Origin: Arthrobacter sp.
GTDB lineage: Bacteria > Actinomycetota > Actinomycetes > Actinomycetales > Micrococcaceae
NCBI GenBank assembly: GCA_031178585.1
Contig: JAPSIT010000051.1
Location: forward strand, 1 to 11,513
Length of the DNA: 11,513 nt
Reading direction: 5' to 3'
A program made the position numbers and the translations under genes. The notes beneath the pieces are model-generated. The model was not told the DNA's origin. It did no database searches and was given only the letters and a program-made list of their open reading frames with translations. Below are positions 1-6,513 of the stretch, one piece after another (the first letter of the stretch is position 1; every line of letters starts with the position of its first letter).

Positions 1-28
1 TAGGTCACCGCCGGACATAAATTACAGC

Positions 29-56
29 AAGGCCCCGACACCACCGTCGGGGCCTT
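29..56. terminator. Bidirectional intrinsic terminator hairpin
   Basis: A perfect 11-bp inverted repeat, AAGGCCCCGAC and GTCGGGGCCTT, surrounds a 6-base loop (ACCACC). On the plus strand it runs into TTCGCTCTTTAA; on the minus strand the stem itself ends in TT. It most likely ends a plus-strand gene lying left of the window, whose stop could be the TAG at base 1, but that gene cannot be seen. Confidence 0.75.
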
Positions 57-395
57 CGCTCTTTAACCACCCAAACCCCAACAACCCAAACCCTCCCGCA
101 GATCCCGACGGAAAACCCCGCACGCCCCCGCAGTTTCTGCCGGACCGGGCGCGACGCTCTCCCAGCTCCTGCCGCTTTTTAGGCAACGCTCCTGCAGCAC
201 CGACGCGCAGCACCGGCAGCCCCGACGCGAGCAAGCGTCAGGCCGGAAGCGGCCGAATGTGAGAGGGCGTCCGGCTTGGAACACAACAGGCGCCGGCGGC
301 GTTGTGTGGGAGGGAGGGACGTGAACCTGGTCCCGTGCAGCCCGCACCCCGGCATTCATCAGCCCGCACACGCGGCTCTTAATCAAAGGACATTC
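57..395. other. Gene-poor leader upstream of the SDR gene
   Basis: I see no convincing gene in this stretch of about 340 bases. Reading frames stay open here because of GC content, but none has a ribosome binding site or a recognisable protein. It holds a 10-base direct repeat, ACCCAAACCC at 69-78 and 84-93, a C-rich stretch, and the spaced inverted repeat at 281-307. The last 15 bases carry the SDR ribosome binding site AAAGGA (385-390). The SDR promoter must lie here, but no clear -35/-10 pair stands out. Confidence 0.5.
281..307. repeat. Spaced inverted repeat upstream of the SDR gene
   Basis: ACACAAC (281-287) and GTTGTGT (301-307) are perfect 7-bp arms around a 13-base GC-rich centre. 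The site lies about 88 bases before the SDR start codon. It could be an operator for an unseen regulator or a leader hairpin. Arms this short can also arise by chance, so support is weak. Confidence 0.3.
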
Positions 396-1235
396 ATGGC
401 CCAGCGAACCATCGTCATCACCGGTGCCAGCGACGGCATCGGCGCAGCAGCTGCACGGAAGCTGGCTGAGGCAGGGGAGCGGATCGTCGTCGTCGGGCGT
501 TCCAGCGAGAAGACGGCTGCGGTGGCAGAAGGACTGGGTGCCGACTACTTCGTCAGTGACTTCGCCGACCTGTCCCAGGTGCGTCGGCTGGCCACGGCGC
601 TGAGGGACCAATACGAGCGCATCGACGTGCTGGCCAACAACGCCGGCGGGATCATGGGCAGTCATGAGCTGACCGTGGACGGCCACGAAAAGACGTTTCA
701 GGTCAACCACCTCGCGCCGTTCCTGCTCACCACCCAACTGATGAACCTTCTCATGGCCAGCCGCGCCACAGTCATCAATACGTCGAGTGCGGCCAACGGG
801 TTTGGCCGGCTCGACCTCAACGACCTCAACTCAGCGCGGAACTACTCGACGAACCGCGCCTACGGCACAGCCAAGCTGGCAAACATCCTGTTCACCTCGG
901 AGCTGCAGAACCGCTACGGTGCCGCCGGCATAAATGCGGCGGCATTCCACCCTGGCGTTGTTGCAACCAATTTTGCGGCGGAGTCAACCAGCTGGTTCCG
1001 CCACGCCTATAAGACGGTGTTGAACCGCTTCCTGCTGACCTCGGAACAGGGCGCCGACACCTTGGTGTGGCTCGCCACCTCCACGCCCGGCCAGGACTGG
1101 GTGCCCGGCGCCTACTACGCCAAGCGTGCCTTGGCGAAGGCCAACAAGCAGGCCTACGATGCCGAACTCGCCTGCGAATTCTGGAACCGCAGCCTGGAGC
1201 TTGTCGGAGCCGGCGAGCCGGCTACAGAGCGGTAG
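396..1235 (+). CDS. Short-chain dehydrogenase/reductase (SDR), NADP-type
   Basis: A 279-residue classical SDR oxidoreductase with a Rossmann fold. Visible motifs are the dinucleotide-binding TGASDGIG (residues 9-16), Arg35 after the second strand in GRSS (which suggests NADP(H) preference), NNAG (81-84), the catalytic Ser in NTSSA (about 130-131), and the active-site Tyr156 and Lys160 in YGTAK. The motif order, the QVNHLAPFLLT segment and the roughly 280-residue length resemble the retinol dehydrogenase/WWOX-like branch, but the substrate cannot be told from sequence. The start at 396 was chosen over an in-frame start at 276 because AAAGGA sits 5 bases before it and the Rossmann strand begins immediately after it; the upstream residues look non-coding. 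The gene stands alone and converges on the GGDEF-EAL gene. It is probably a cytoplasmic carbonyl or alcohol oxidoreductase. Confidence 0.9.
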   Translation: MAQRTIVITGASDGIGAAAARKLAEAGERIVVVGRSSEKTAAVAEGLGADYFVSDFADLSQVRRLATALRDQYERIDVLANNAGGIMGSHELTVDGHEKTFQVNHLAPFLLTTQLMNLLMASRATVINTSSAANGFGRLDLNDLNSARNYSTNRAYGTAKLANILFTSELQNRYGAAGINAAAFHPGVVATNFAAESTSWFRHAYKTVLNRFLLTSEQGADTLVWLATSTPGQDWVPGAYYAKRALAKANKQAYDAELACEFWNRSLELVGAGEPATER

Positions 1236-1243
1236 CGCTGGAG

Positions 1244-1289
1244 CTGGCCGGGCTTGTCGAGATCATGCGGTTTCGGCAGGCTCAACCAG
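1244..1289. terminator. Repeat-derived hairpin between convergent genes
   Basis: Arms at 1244-1264 and 1269-1289 form a 21-position stem around the loop ATGC. In plus-strand RNA 14 positions are Watson-Crick, 5 are G-U and only 2 are mismatched, so the fold is stronger for transcripts leaving the SDR gene. The right arm contains GGTTTCGGCAGGCTCAACCA, the core of a dispersed palindromic repeat of Arthrobacter-type genomes; a related copy lies at 4965-5043. There is no T tract. It fills most of the 72-base gap between the two convergent stop codons, so it may act as a shared transcription barrier. Confidence 0.55.
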
Positions 1290-1307
1290 CGGGCCGGGAA
1301 ACTGCAG

Positions 1308-3473
1308 TCAGTGCCTAAGCCGCAGCCCGTCCAGCTCGTCGATGGCGTCGGCTGACCGGAGGATGGCGATCTCCAGGCCGGCGGCGGGTTCGGGGAACGA
1401 GAACAGGTAGCCCTGCAGGGAGTCGCATTGCAGATCCGTCAGATAGGCCGCCTGCGCCGCCGTCTCGACACCCTCGGCGGTTACCTTCAGCCCGAGCGAG
1501 TGCGCCATGTTGATCATGGAACTGAGAATCGGAAGCTTTTCAGCGCCCGTCCGGATCATGGAGACGAAGGACCTGTCGATCTTCACCGCGTCCACGGGAA
1601 GGTCCTGCAGCCGTCCGAGCGATGAGTACCCCGTGCCGAAATCGTCGAGCGACACGCGGACCCCTGCACGGCGGAGGCTTTCCAGTTGCGCAATCACATG
1701 TTCGTCGTGGTCAAAGAACACGCTCTCGGTAACCTCGAGCACCAGCTGCGCGGTGTTCATGCCGCAGGATTCCGCGAGCAGCAGCACCTGGTCGGCAAAG
1801 TCAGGCTCGCGAAGCTGAACCCCGGAGACGTTCACCGCGAGGGAGCGCGCCGGCGAACCTGCCAGCCACGGGCGGAGCTCCGTGAAGCTTTCCTGCAGCA
1901 TGTGCATGCCGATGCTGGAAATGAGACCGCTGCGTTCCGCCGTCGGAATAAAGTGCGACGGCGGCACCCGCTCGCCGTCCCGATCCCACCGTGCCAGGGC
2001 CTCCAGTTGAGTGACCTCCCCAAGCACCGGCGACACGATGGGCTGGTAGTTCACGGTGATCTCACCGTTGTCGACGGCCATGCGCAGCCCGGCTTCCATA
2101 TCCGTCCGCTGGACCAGTGCCGTCATCATTTCCGGCTGGAACCGCAGGTACTGGTTCTTGCCTGCGGCCTTGGCCGCATACATCGCGACGTCGGCCCGGC
2201 GGAGCAGCTCCGACGCCGCAAGGACGCCCTCGCCCATCGATGCCAGCCCCAGGCTCAGGCTCGGCCGCAGCATCGCGCCGTCAATCCACACCGGCACATT
2301 CAGCGATTCCACAATGTCTGCCGCGACCCGCTCGGCATTACCGGACCCGGTGAGGAGAACCACGAACTCGTCACCGCCCAGCCGCGCCACGGTGTCCTCC
2401 GGATGGACGCAGGCCCGCAGCCGCCGGGCTACCTCGATCAGCATCTGGTCCCCGGCGTGGTGGCCGAGGATGTCGTTGACCTCCTTGAAATCGTCGAGGT
2501 CCAGGAGGAGAACGTCGACGGCGGCGCTGCACTCGCCGTGCATCGCTTCCGTCAGCTGCTCATGAAAGAGCTTGCGGTTGGCCAGTCCGGTCAGCGGGTC
2601 CTGGAAGGCCATGGCCTTCAGTTGCGCCGCCTGTTCGGCGAGTTCCGCCATCGCCTGCCTGGCCTGCTCCTGGGCGCGGCGCCTCGGCGTGACATCACGG
2701 AAGCTCCAAACCCGGCCCACCACGTTGTCATCCACCTTCTGCGGCCGCGAGTAGCGCTCGAAGGTGCGCCCGTCGAGGAACTCCAGAACATCGTGGCTCT
2801 CCGCATCGGGATGCGCGTACAGCTCCTGAACCTTTTCGAGGAACGTCCCGGGGTCGGAGAGTTGCCCCAGGACGTATCCCATGACAGCCTCATCGTCGTG
2901 CGTGGCCAACAGCTCAGGAGGGATCCGCCACATCGCGGAGAACTGGTCGTTGATCCCGGCGATCCTGCCGTCGATGCCGACCACGAGGATGCCATCCGCC
3001 GTCGACTCGAGCGTCGCGCTGAGCAGCGACATCGCTTCCCGCAGCCCGTCATCCGCCTCCTGACGGTGGACCGCTGGCCGGAAAGACGCAACCAGGGACG
3101 TGGCGTGCCCCGAATGACTCAACCCGGAAGCAAGCAGGGAACTGGCAACCTCACCTTGGACTTCGCTGCCGTCTTTGCGGCGGCCGTAGGCATCAAAAAG
3201 TAAAGGGGCTGCAGAACCGGAGCCGTGACTGATGCGCAGGGCGGCGATGTGCTGTTCCAGCCCGTTGCTGAAAGCGCCGGGGAGGATGAGCCGGTGATCC
3301 TGGCCCACCAGGTCCTGTCTGGCGTAACCGAAGATGGCCTCGGCGGCCCTGTTCGCAAGGCTGATGGTGCCGTCCTGGGCGATGACCAGGACGGCATCCG
3401 GCAGCGCGTCGAACACCGCGCGGAAGCTGGCATCCGGACCTTCCTGCCGGGCAGGCAGCAGCGGAGCACCCAT
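1308..3473 (-). CDS. PAS-PAS-GGDEF-EAL cyclic-di-GMP signalling protein
   Basis: A 721-residue bifunctional candidate. PAS 1 covers roughly residues 14-130 and PAS 2 roughly 150-262, followed by a short helical linker (262-290), a GGDEF diguanylate cyclase domain (about 287-445) and an EAL phosphodiesterase domain (about 455-705). GGDEF is intact at 366-370. The inhibitory I-site normally reads RxxD five residues earlier, but here it is HPED (357-360), so the Arg is lost. The EAL domain keeps its key residues: EAL (491-493), Asn548, DDFGTGYSS (610-618), Lys631 and Glu667. Both activities are therefore plausible. No membrane segment is seen, so it is probably cytosolic. The start at 3473 is set by GGAGGG (3480-3485) six bases upstream; in-frame starts at 3536 and 3668 lack a good site, and the latter overlaps the dehydrogenase gene. 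A perfect palindrome lies 42 bases upstream. Confidence 0.93.
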   Translation of the reverse strand: MGAPLLPARQEGPDASFRAVFDALPDAVLVIAQDGTISLANRAAEAIFGYARQDLVGQDHRLILPGAFSNGLEQHIAALRISHGSGSAAPLLFDAYGRRKDGSEVQGEVASSLLASGLSHSGHATSLVASFRPAVHRQEADDGLREAMSLLSATLESTADGILVVGIDGRIAGINDQFSAMWRIPPELLATHDDEAVMGYVLGQLSDPGTFLEKVQELYAHPDAESHDVLEFLDGRTFERYSRPQKVDDNVVGRVWSFRDVTPRRRAQEQARQAMAELAEQAAQLKAMAFQDPLTGLANRKLFHEQLTEAMHGECSAAVDVLLLDLDDFKEVNDILGHHAGDQMLIEVARRLRACVHPEDTVARLGGDEFVVLLTGSGNAERVAADIVESLNVPVWIDGAMLRPSLSLGLASMGEGVLAASELLRRADVAMYAAKAAGKNQYLRFQPEMMTALVQRTDMEAGLRMAVDNGEITVNYQPIVSPVLGEVTQLEALARWDRDGERVPPSHFIPTAERSGLISSIGMHMLQESFTELRPWLAGSPARSLAVNVSGVQLREPDFADQVLLLAESCGMNTAQLVLEVTESVFFDHDEHVIAQLESLRRAGVRVSLDDFGTGYSSLGRLQDLPVDAVKIDRSFVSMIRTGAEKLPILSSMINMAHSLGLKVTAEGVETAAQAAYLTDLQCDSLQGYLFSFPEPAAGLEIAILRSADAIDELDGLRLRH

Positions 3474-3514
3474 CAGGCACCCTCCGCATAAGACCGCGAA
3501 TTCTTCATGGAACA

Positions 3515-3533
3515 ATTTCCCCCTGGGGGAAAT
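3515..3533. promoter_or_regulatory. Perfect 19-bp palindrome before the GGDEF-EAL gene
   Basis: ATTTCCCCCTGGGGGAAAT is a perfect odd-centred inverted repeat. It lies in the 85-base gap after the dehydrogenase stop (3559) and 42 bases before the GGDEF-EAL start (3473). The symmetry fits a dimeric transcription factor operator. Read as RNA it would give an 8-bp stem with a 3-base loop, followed on the minus strand only by ATTGTTCC, so it is a poor intrinsic terminator. I do not recognise a named regulator motif. Confidence 0.55.
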
Positions 3534-3558
3534 CATAAAGTCCTTACCCGGACAGGCT

Positions 3559-4935
3559 CTACCCCAAGCTGGCTGCAGACACAGCCGCAGGCCGGAAGCC
3601 AGTCCCCAGTCCCCGCAGTTCCCAGCCCGCCGCTTCCCAGGCCGCAGCGTCCAGAACGTTGCGCGCATCCAGTACCGTCCGCCGTCGTACGAGCTGCCCG
3701 ACGGCGGCAGGAGACAGCGAGCGGTATTCGTCCCATTCGGTGAGCAACAGCACGAGCTCGGCGTCCTCGAGTGCCTTTTTGGTGGACGGTTCGAAGCGCA
3801 GCTGGGGGTAGCGCATCCAGGCGTTGTTGATGGCCTTCGGGTCGGTGACGGTTACATGCGCTCCTGCCGCCGCGAGCTGCAGGGCGACGTCGAGGGCCGG
3901 CGAGTCGCGGATGTCGTCGGTGTCCGGCTTGAACGCCGCGCCCAGCACTGTCACCGTCCTGCCGGCCAGATGGCCGCCGCACAGCTCGCGGGCGGCCTCA
4001 ACGGTCCGGCGGCGCTGGCCGCTGTTCACCGAATCCACCAGGCCCATCCACTCGTTGAGTGATTCCACGCCGTGGTGGGCCGCCTGCGTCCTAAGGCTGC
4101 GGATGTCCTTGGGCAGGCAGCCGCCTCCGAAGCCCGGCCCGGCGTGAAGATAGCGGTTTCCGATGCGCGGGTCCAGCCCCATCGCCTCGCTGAGCTCGCT
4201 GACATCCGCCCCCGACGCATCGCACAGTTCCGACATGGCGTTGATGAAGCTGACCTTCGTGGCCAGGAACGCGTTCGACGCCGATTTAATCAGCTCCGCG
4301 GTGGCGAAGTTGCAGACCAGCCGCGGAATGCCCGCGAACAGCAAGGGTGCGTACACCGTATCCAGCAAGGCAGTCACTCCCTGTGAGGTGCCGCTCTCCG
4401 GAGCGAAAGCGGCGTCCTTGCCGCCCGGCACGCCGTACACCAGACGGTCCGGCACTAAGGTGTCCTTCACGGCCGTTCCCTGGCGCAGGAACTCCGGGTT
4501 CCAGCCCAGCAGCACGTCCGGGCGGCTGGCGAGGATCCCGCCGATCATGTCGACGGTGCCTACAGGCACCGTTGACTTGCCGACGACGGCGGCCCCGCGG
4601 CCCAGGTGCGGAAGGAGACTTTCCGTCGCGGAGACCAGATAACTGAGGTCGGCGCCGGCGGAAGTCTTGGACTGCTGCGGCGTACCCACGCAGAGGAAAT
4701 GGAGCTGCGCGCCCGCGGCATCCGCGAAGTCGGTGGAGAACGTGAGCCGGCCGGTGGCGCGGCCGTCCTGCAGCAGCTCATCCAGGCCCGGTTCGAAGAA
4801 GGGCGCGGCACCGCCGCCCAGGTTCTCCACCTTGGCGGGATCGACGTCGATCCCCACCACGGTGTGGCCCATACAGGCGAGTGTTGCGGCGTGCACCGCA
4901 CCGAGGTAGCCGCAGCCGATAACGGAAATCTTCAC
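3559..4935 (-). CDS. ugd: UDP-glucose 6-dehydrogenase
   Basis: A 458-residue cytoplasmic enzyme that oxidises UDP-glucose twice with NAD+ to give UDP-glucuronate. The N-terminal Rossmann domain shows GCGYLG (7-12) and the acidic end of strand 2 in GIDVD (28-32). The central dimerisation region carries Lys217 in ELIKSASNAF. The catalytic Cys273 lies in GPGFGGGCLPKD, and the C-terminal UDP-binding domain has GAAFKPDTDDIRDSP (332-346). Length and motif order are normal for the family and nothing is missing. The start is GTG at 4935, with AAGGAG seven bases upstream; it overlaps the glycosyltransferase stop by 4 bases (GTGA), so translation is probably coupled. Pairing with an MgtA-like transferase suggests the UDP-glucuronate feeds a glycolipid or cell-surface glycan. 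Confidence 0.95.
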   Translation of the reverse strand: MKISVIGCGYLGAVHAATLACMGHTVVGIDVDPAKVENLGGGAAPFFEPGLDELLQDGRATGRLTFSTDFADAAGAQLHFLCVGTPQQSKTSAGADLSYLVSATESLLPHLGRGAAVVGKSTVPVGTVDMIGGILASRPDVLLGWNPEFLRQGTAVKDTLVPDRLVYGVPGGKDAAFAPESGTSQGVTALLDTVYAPLLFAGIPRLVCNFATAELIKSASNAFLATKVSFINAMSELCDASGADVSELSEAMGLDPRIGNRYLHAGPGFGGGCLPKDIRSLRTQAAHHGVESLNEWMGLVDSVNSGQRRRTVEAARELCGGHLAGRTVTVLGAAFKPDTDDIRDSPALDVALQLAAAGAHVTVTDPKAINNAWMRYPQLRFEPSTKKALEDAELVLLLTEWDEYRSLSPAAVGQLVRRRTVLDARNVLDAAAWEAAGWELRGLGTGFRPAAVSAASLG

Positions 4936-6155
4936 AGTGCAGCTCCTTCGTGGCTGGCGGCCTTGGTTTCTAAGGGCTCAGCCAGCGGCGGAGTGCCGCT
5001 GGTTGGGCTTGCTGGCTTGTCGCTGGTTGAGATTGTCGAAATCGGCTGGCCGATGACCTCCCTGTAGTGCTGAACCAGTTCCCCACACAGTTCCGGCCAC
5101 GTCCGGCCCTGGACCGAAGCATGTGCCGCCGACGCGAACGCGCGCCGCTTGGCGTCGTCGCCCATCAGGTCCATTACGCGGCTGCGCAGCTCGGCGAGAT
5201 CGCCCGGCTCGTAAAGCCAGCCGGTCCGGGAGTTCTCCACCAGGTCCAAGGGGCCACCGCGGCCGGTGGCCACCACAGGCACCCCGGATGCCATGGCTTC
5301 CTGGATCGTCTGGCAGAAGGTCTCAAATTCACCCGGATGCACGAACAGATCGAAAGACGCCACCGCCCGGGCCAGCTCTTCACCTCCGAGGAACCCGGTG
5401 AAAACAGCGCTGGGAATGGCTTCTTCGAGGGCGGCACGCTGCGGCCCGTCGCCCACAATCACAAGCCGGGTCCCCGGCATGTCGGCCAGCACGGCAAGGT
5501 CCTCCACCTGCTTCTCGACGGCGAGCCGCCCCACATAGCCGATGAGCCGTTCACCGCCGGGTGCCACAGAAGCCCGCCAGCCGCCGTCGCGCTTTTCCGG
5601 GCTAAAACGCGCGGTGTCCACACCGCGCCGCCACATGTCCACCCGCGGAATCCCGCGGCCGCGCAACTGGTTCAGCGCGAAAGTAGATGGCGCCAGCGTC
5701 CGGCCGGCCAGCAAATGGATGTTCTCCACCCGGTTCCAGGCCCAGTTCTCGAGGAATGGCACACCGTAGCGTGCCGCGTAGCTCGGGACCTCGGTCTGGT
5801 AGATCGCCACTGTGGGGATGCCCAGCTGGGAGGCGGCCTGCGCTGCCCGCCAGCCAAGCACGAACGGCGACGCCAGATGGACCACGTCAGGGGCGTAACC
5901 GGCAAGGATTCTCTTGACCCGATTTACACCGCCCAACGCGACCCGGACGTTCGCATACCCTGCCAGCGGCACCGAGGGGAGCCGGTGTACAACCGCGCCG
6001 TGAACAACATCGAGAACATCCGTGTCCGTCGTCGACGGTGCGATCACCAGCACCTCGTCACCCCGCTCCTGCAGGTGCTCCAGCACCCGCAGGATGGAGT
6101 GCGTGACCCCGTTCATCAGCGGCAGGAATGATTCGGCGACTATTGCGATCCTCAC
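4932..6155 (-). CDS. GT4 glycosyltransferase, MgtA-like (glycolipid synthesis)
   Basis: A 407-residue retaining GT-B glycosyltransferase of family GT4. The N-terminal acceptor domain starts at RIAIVAESFLPLMNGV (2-17). The donor domain has GYVGRLAVEK (206-215), GDGP (235-238) and the EX7E motif, Glu278 and Glu286. It resembles actinobacterial GDP-mannose or UDP-glucuronate-dependent MgtA enzymes that glycosylate diacylglycerol lipids; donor and acceptor are inferred. It probably acts at the inner face of the membrane. Residues from about 370 to 407 are a Ser/Thr/Pro/Ala-rich tail outside the fold, encoded largely by the dispersed repeat at 4965-5043. The GTG start at 6155 is chosen by homology of the first strand: GGAGGG directly abuts it, too close for normal use, so a leaderless start is possible. 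It is the first gene of an operon with ugd. Confidence 0.88.
   Translation of the reverse strand: MRIAIVAESFLPLMNGVTHSILRVLEHLQERGDEVLVIAPSTTDTDVLDVVHGAVVHRLPSVPLAGYANVRVALGGVNRVKRILAGYAPDVVHLASPFVLGWRAAQAASQLGIPTVAIYQTEVPSYAARYGVPFLENWAWNRVENIHLLAGRTLAPSTFALNQLRGRGIPRVDMWRRGVDTARFSPEKRDGGWRASVAPGGERLIGYVGRLAVEKQVEDLAVLADMPGTRLVIVGDGPQRAALEEAIPSAVFTGFLGGEELARAVASFDLFVHPGEFETFCQTIQEAMASGVPVVATGRGGPLDLVENSRTGWLYEPGDLAELRSRVMDLMGDDAKRRAFASAAHASVQGRTWPELCGELVQHYREVIGQPISTISTSDKPASPTSGTPPLAEPLETKAASHEGAAL
4965..5043. repeat. Dispersed palindromic repeat inside the glycosyltransferase 3' end
   Basis: The stretch opens with GGTTTCTAAGGGCTCAGCCA, which resembles the element at 1269-1289 (19 of 24 bases match when extended through AGCGG). 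It forms a hairpin with GCTCAGCCAGCGGC (4976-4989), loop GGAGT and GCCGCTGGTTGGGC (4995-5008): 14 pairs including two wobbles. GCTGGTTG then recurs at 4998 and 5022, a 24-base period, and the second copy continues as AGATTGTCGAAATC. The element lies wholly inside the reading frame and encodes glycosyltransferase residues about 371-397. A hairpin here, just before the ugd start, could also affect operon expression. Confidence 0.65.
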
Positions 6156-6264
6156 CCCTCCACCGTGGTCGCGTAGTCTGACGCCGCGGGGGAGCGGGCG
6201 TAGCCGGGAGGGAAAGGTTGGGTTAACAGGAGTGCATATGAATTCGAAAGCTCATCGGCGGATC

Positions 6265-6513
6265 TCAGTCGCCGGCCTCGGATCGGAGAACGTCGGGGAG
6301 TTCATCCACATAAACCGTTTGGGGCGGTTCGAAGTAGATGACGAGCACCTTTTCGCCGACGGGGTAGACGCTGGCTTTGTCGAACGGATGGGCATGAAAG
6401 GCGCTGGTTCCGCCGCGAAACGGAAGCATCACCTCGCCGATCGTACCCGGCCCGATGCGTCCGGTGACCCTGCCGATCCTGCCCGTAAGGCTGTGGTCAG
6501 CATTCCTATGCAT
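6265..6513 (-). CDS. Short NfeD-like OB-fold protein, flotillin partner
   Basis: An 82-residue protein resembling the C-terminal OB-fold of NfeD proteins: the LTGRIGRVTGRIGPGTIGEV start (about 9-28), a central turn and the KVLVIYFEPPQTVYVDEL end strands. NfeD proteins work with flotillin/SPFH partners in membrane microdomains. Here the usual transmembrane part and the ClpP-like protease domain are both absent, so it is a minimal soluble form. Its ATG overlaps the flotillin stop by 8 bases, and AAGGAA sits 8 bases upstream inside the flotillin gene, pointing to translational coupling. The family call rests on pattern and the neighbouring gene, since the protein is too short for strong motif evidence. 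Confidence 0.7.
   Translation of the reverse strand: MHRNADHSLTGRIGRVTGRIGPGTIGEVMLPFRGGTSAFHAHPFDKASVYPVGEKVLVIYFEPPQTVYVDELPDVLRSEAGD

Noticed and set aside
63..737. Long minus-strand open frame overlapping the start of the SDR gene
   Set aside because: It is antisense to a clear SDR gene, has no family motif or ribosome site, and is the kind of chance frame common at high GC.
1686..3203. 505-codon plus-strand open frame
   Set aside because: It lies fully antisense to the PAS-GGDEF-EAL gene; the composition (Arg, His, Gln, Pro) is that of a mirrored GC-rich frame, with no recognisable domain.
5067..6131. 354-codon plus-strand open frame antisense to the glycosyltransferase
   Set aside because: No motif or supporting start signal; the opposite strand encodes a convincing GT4 enzyme.
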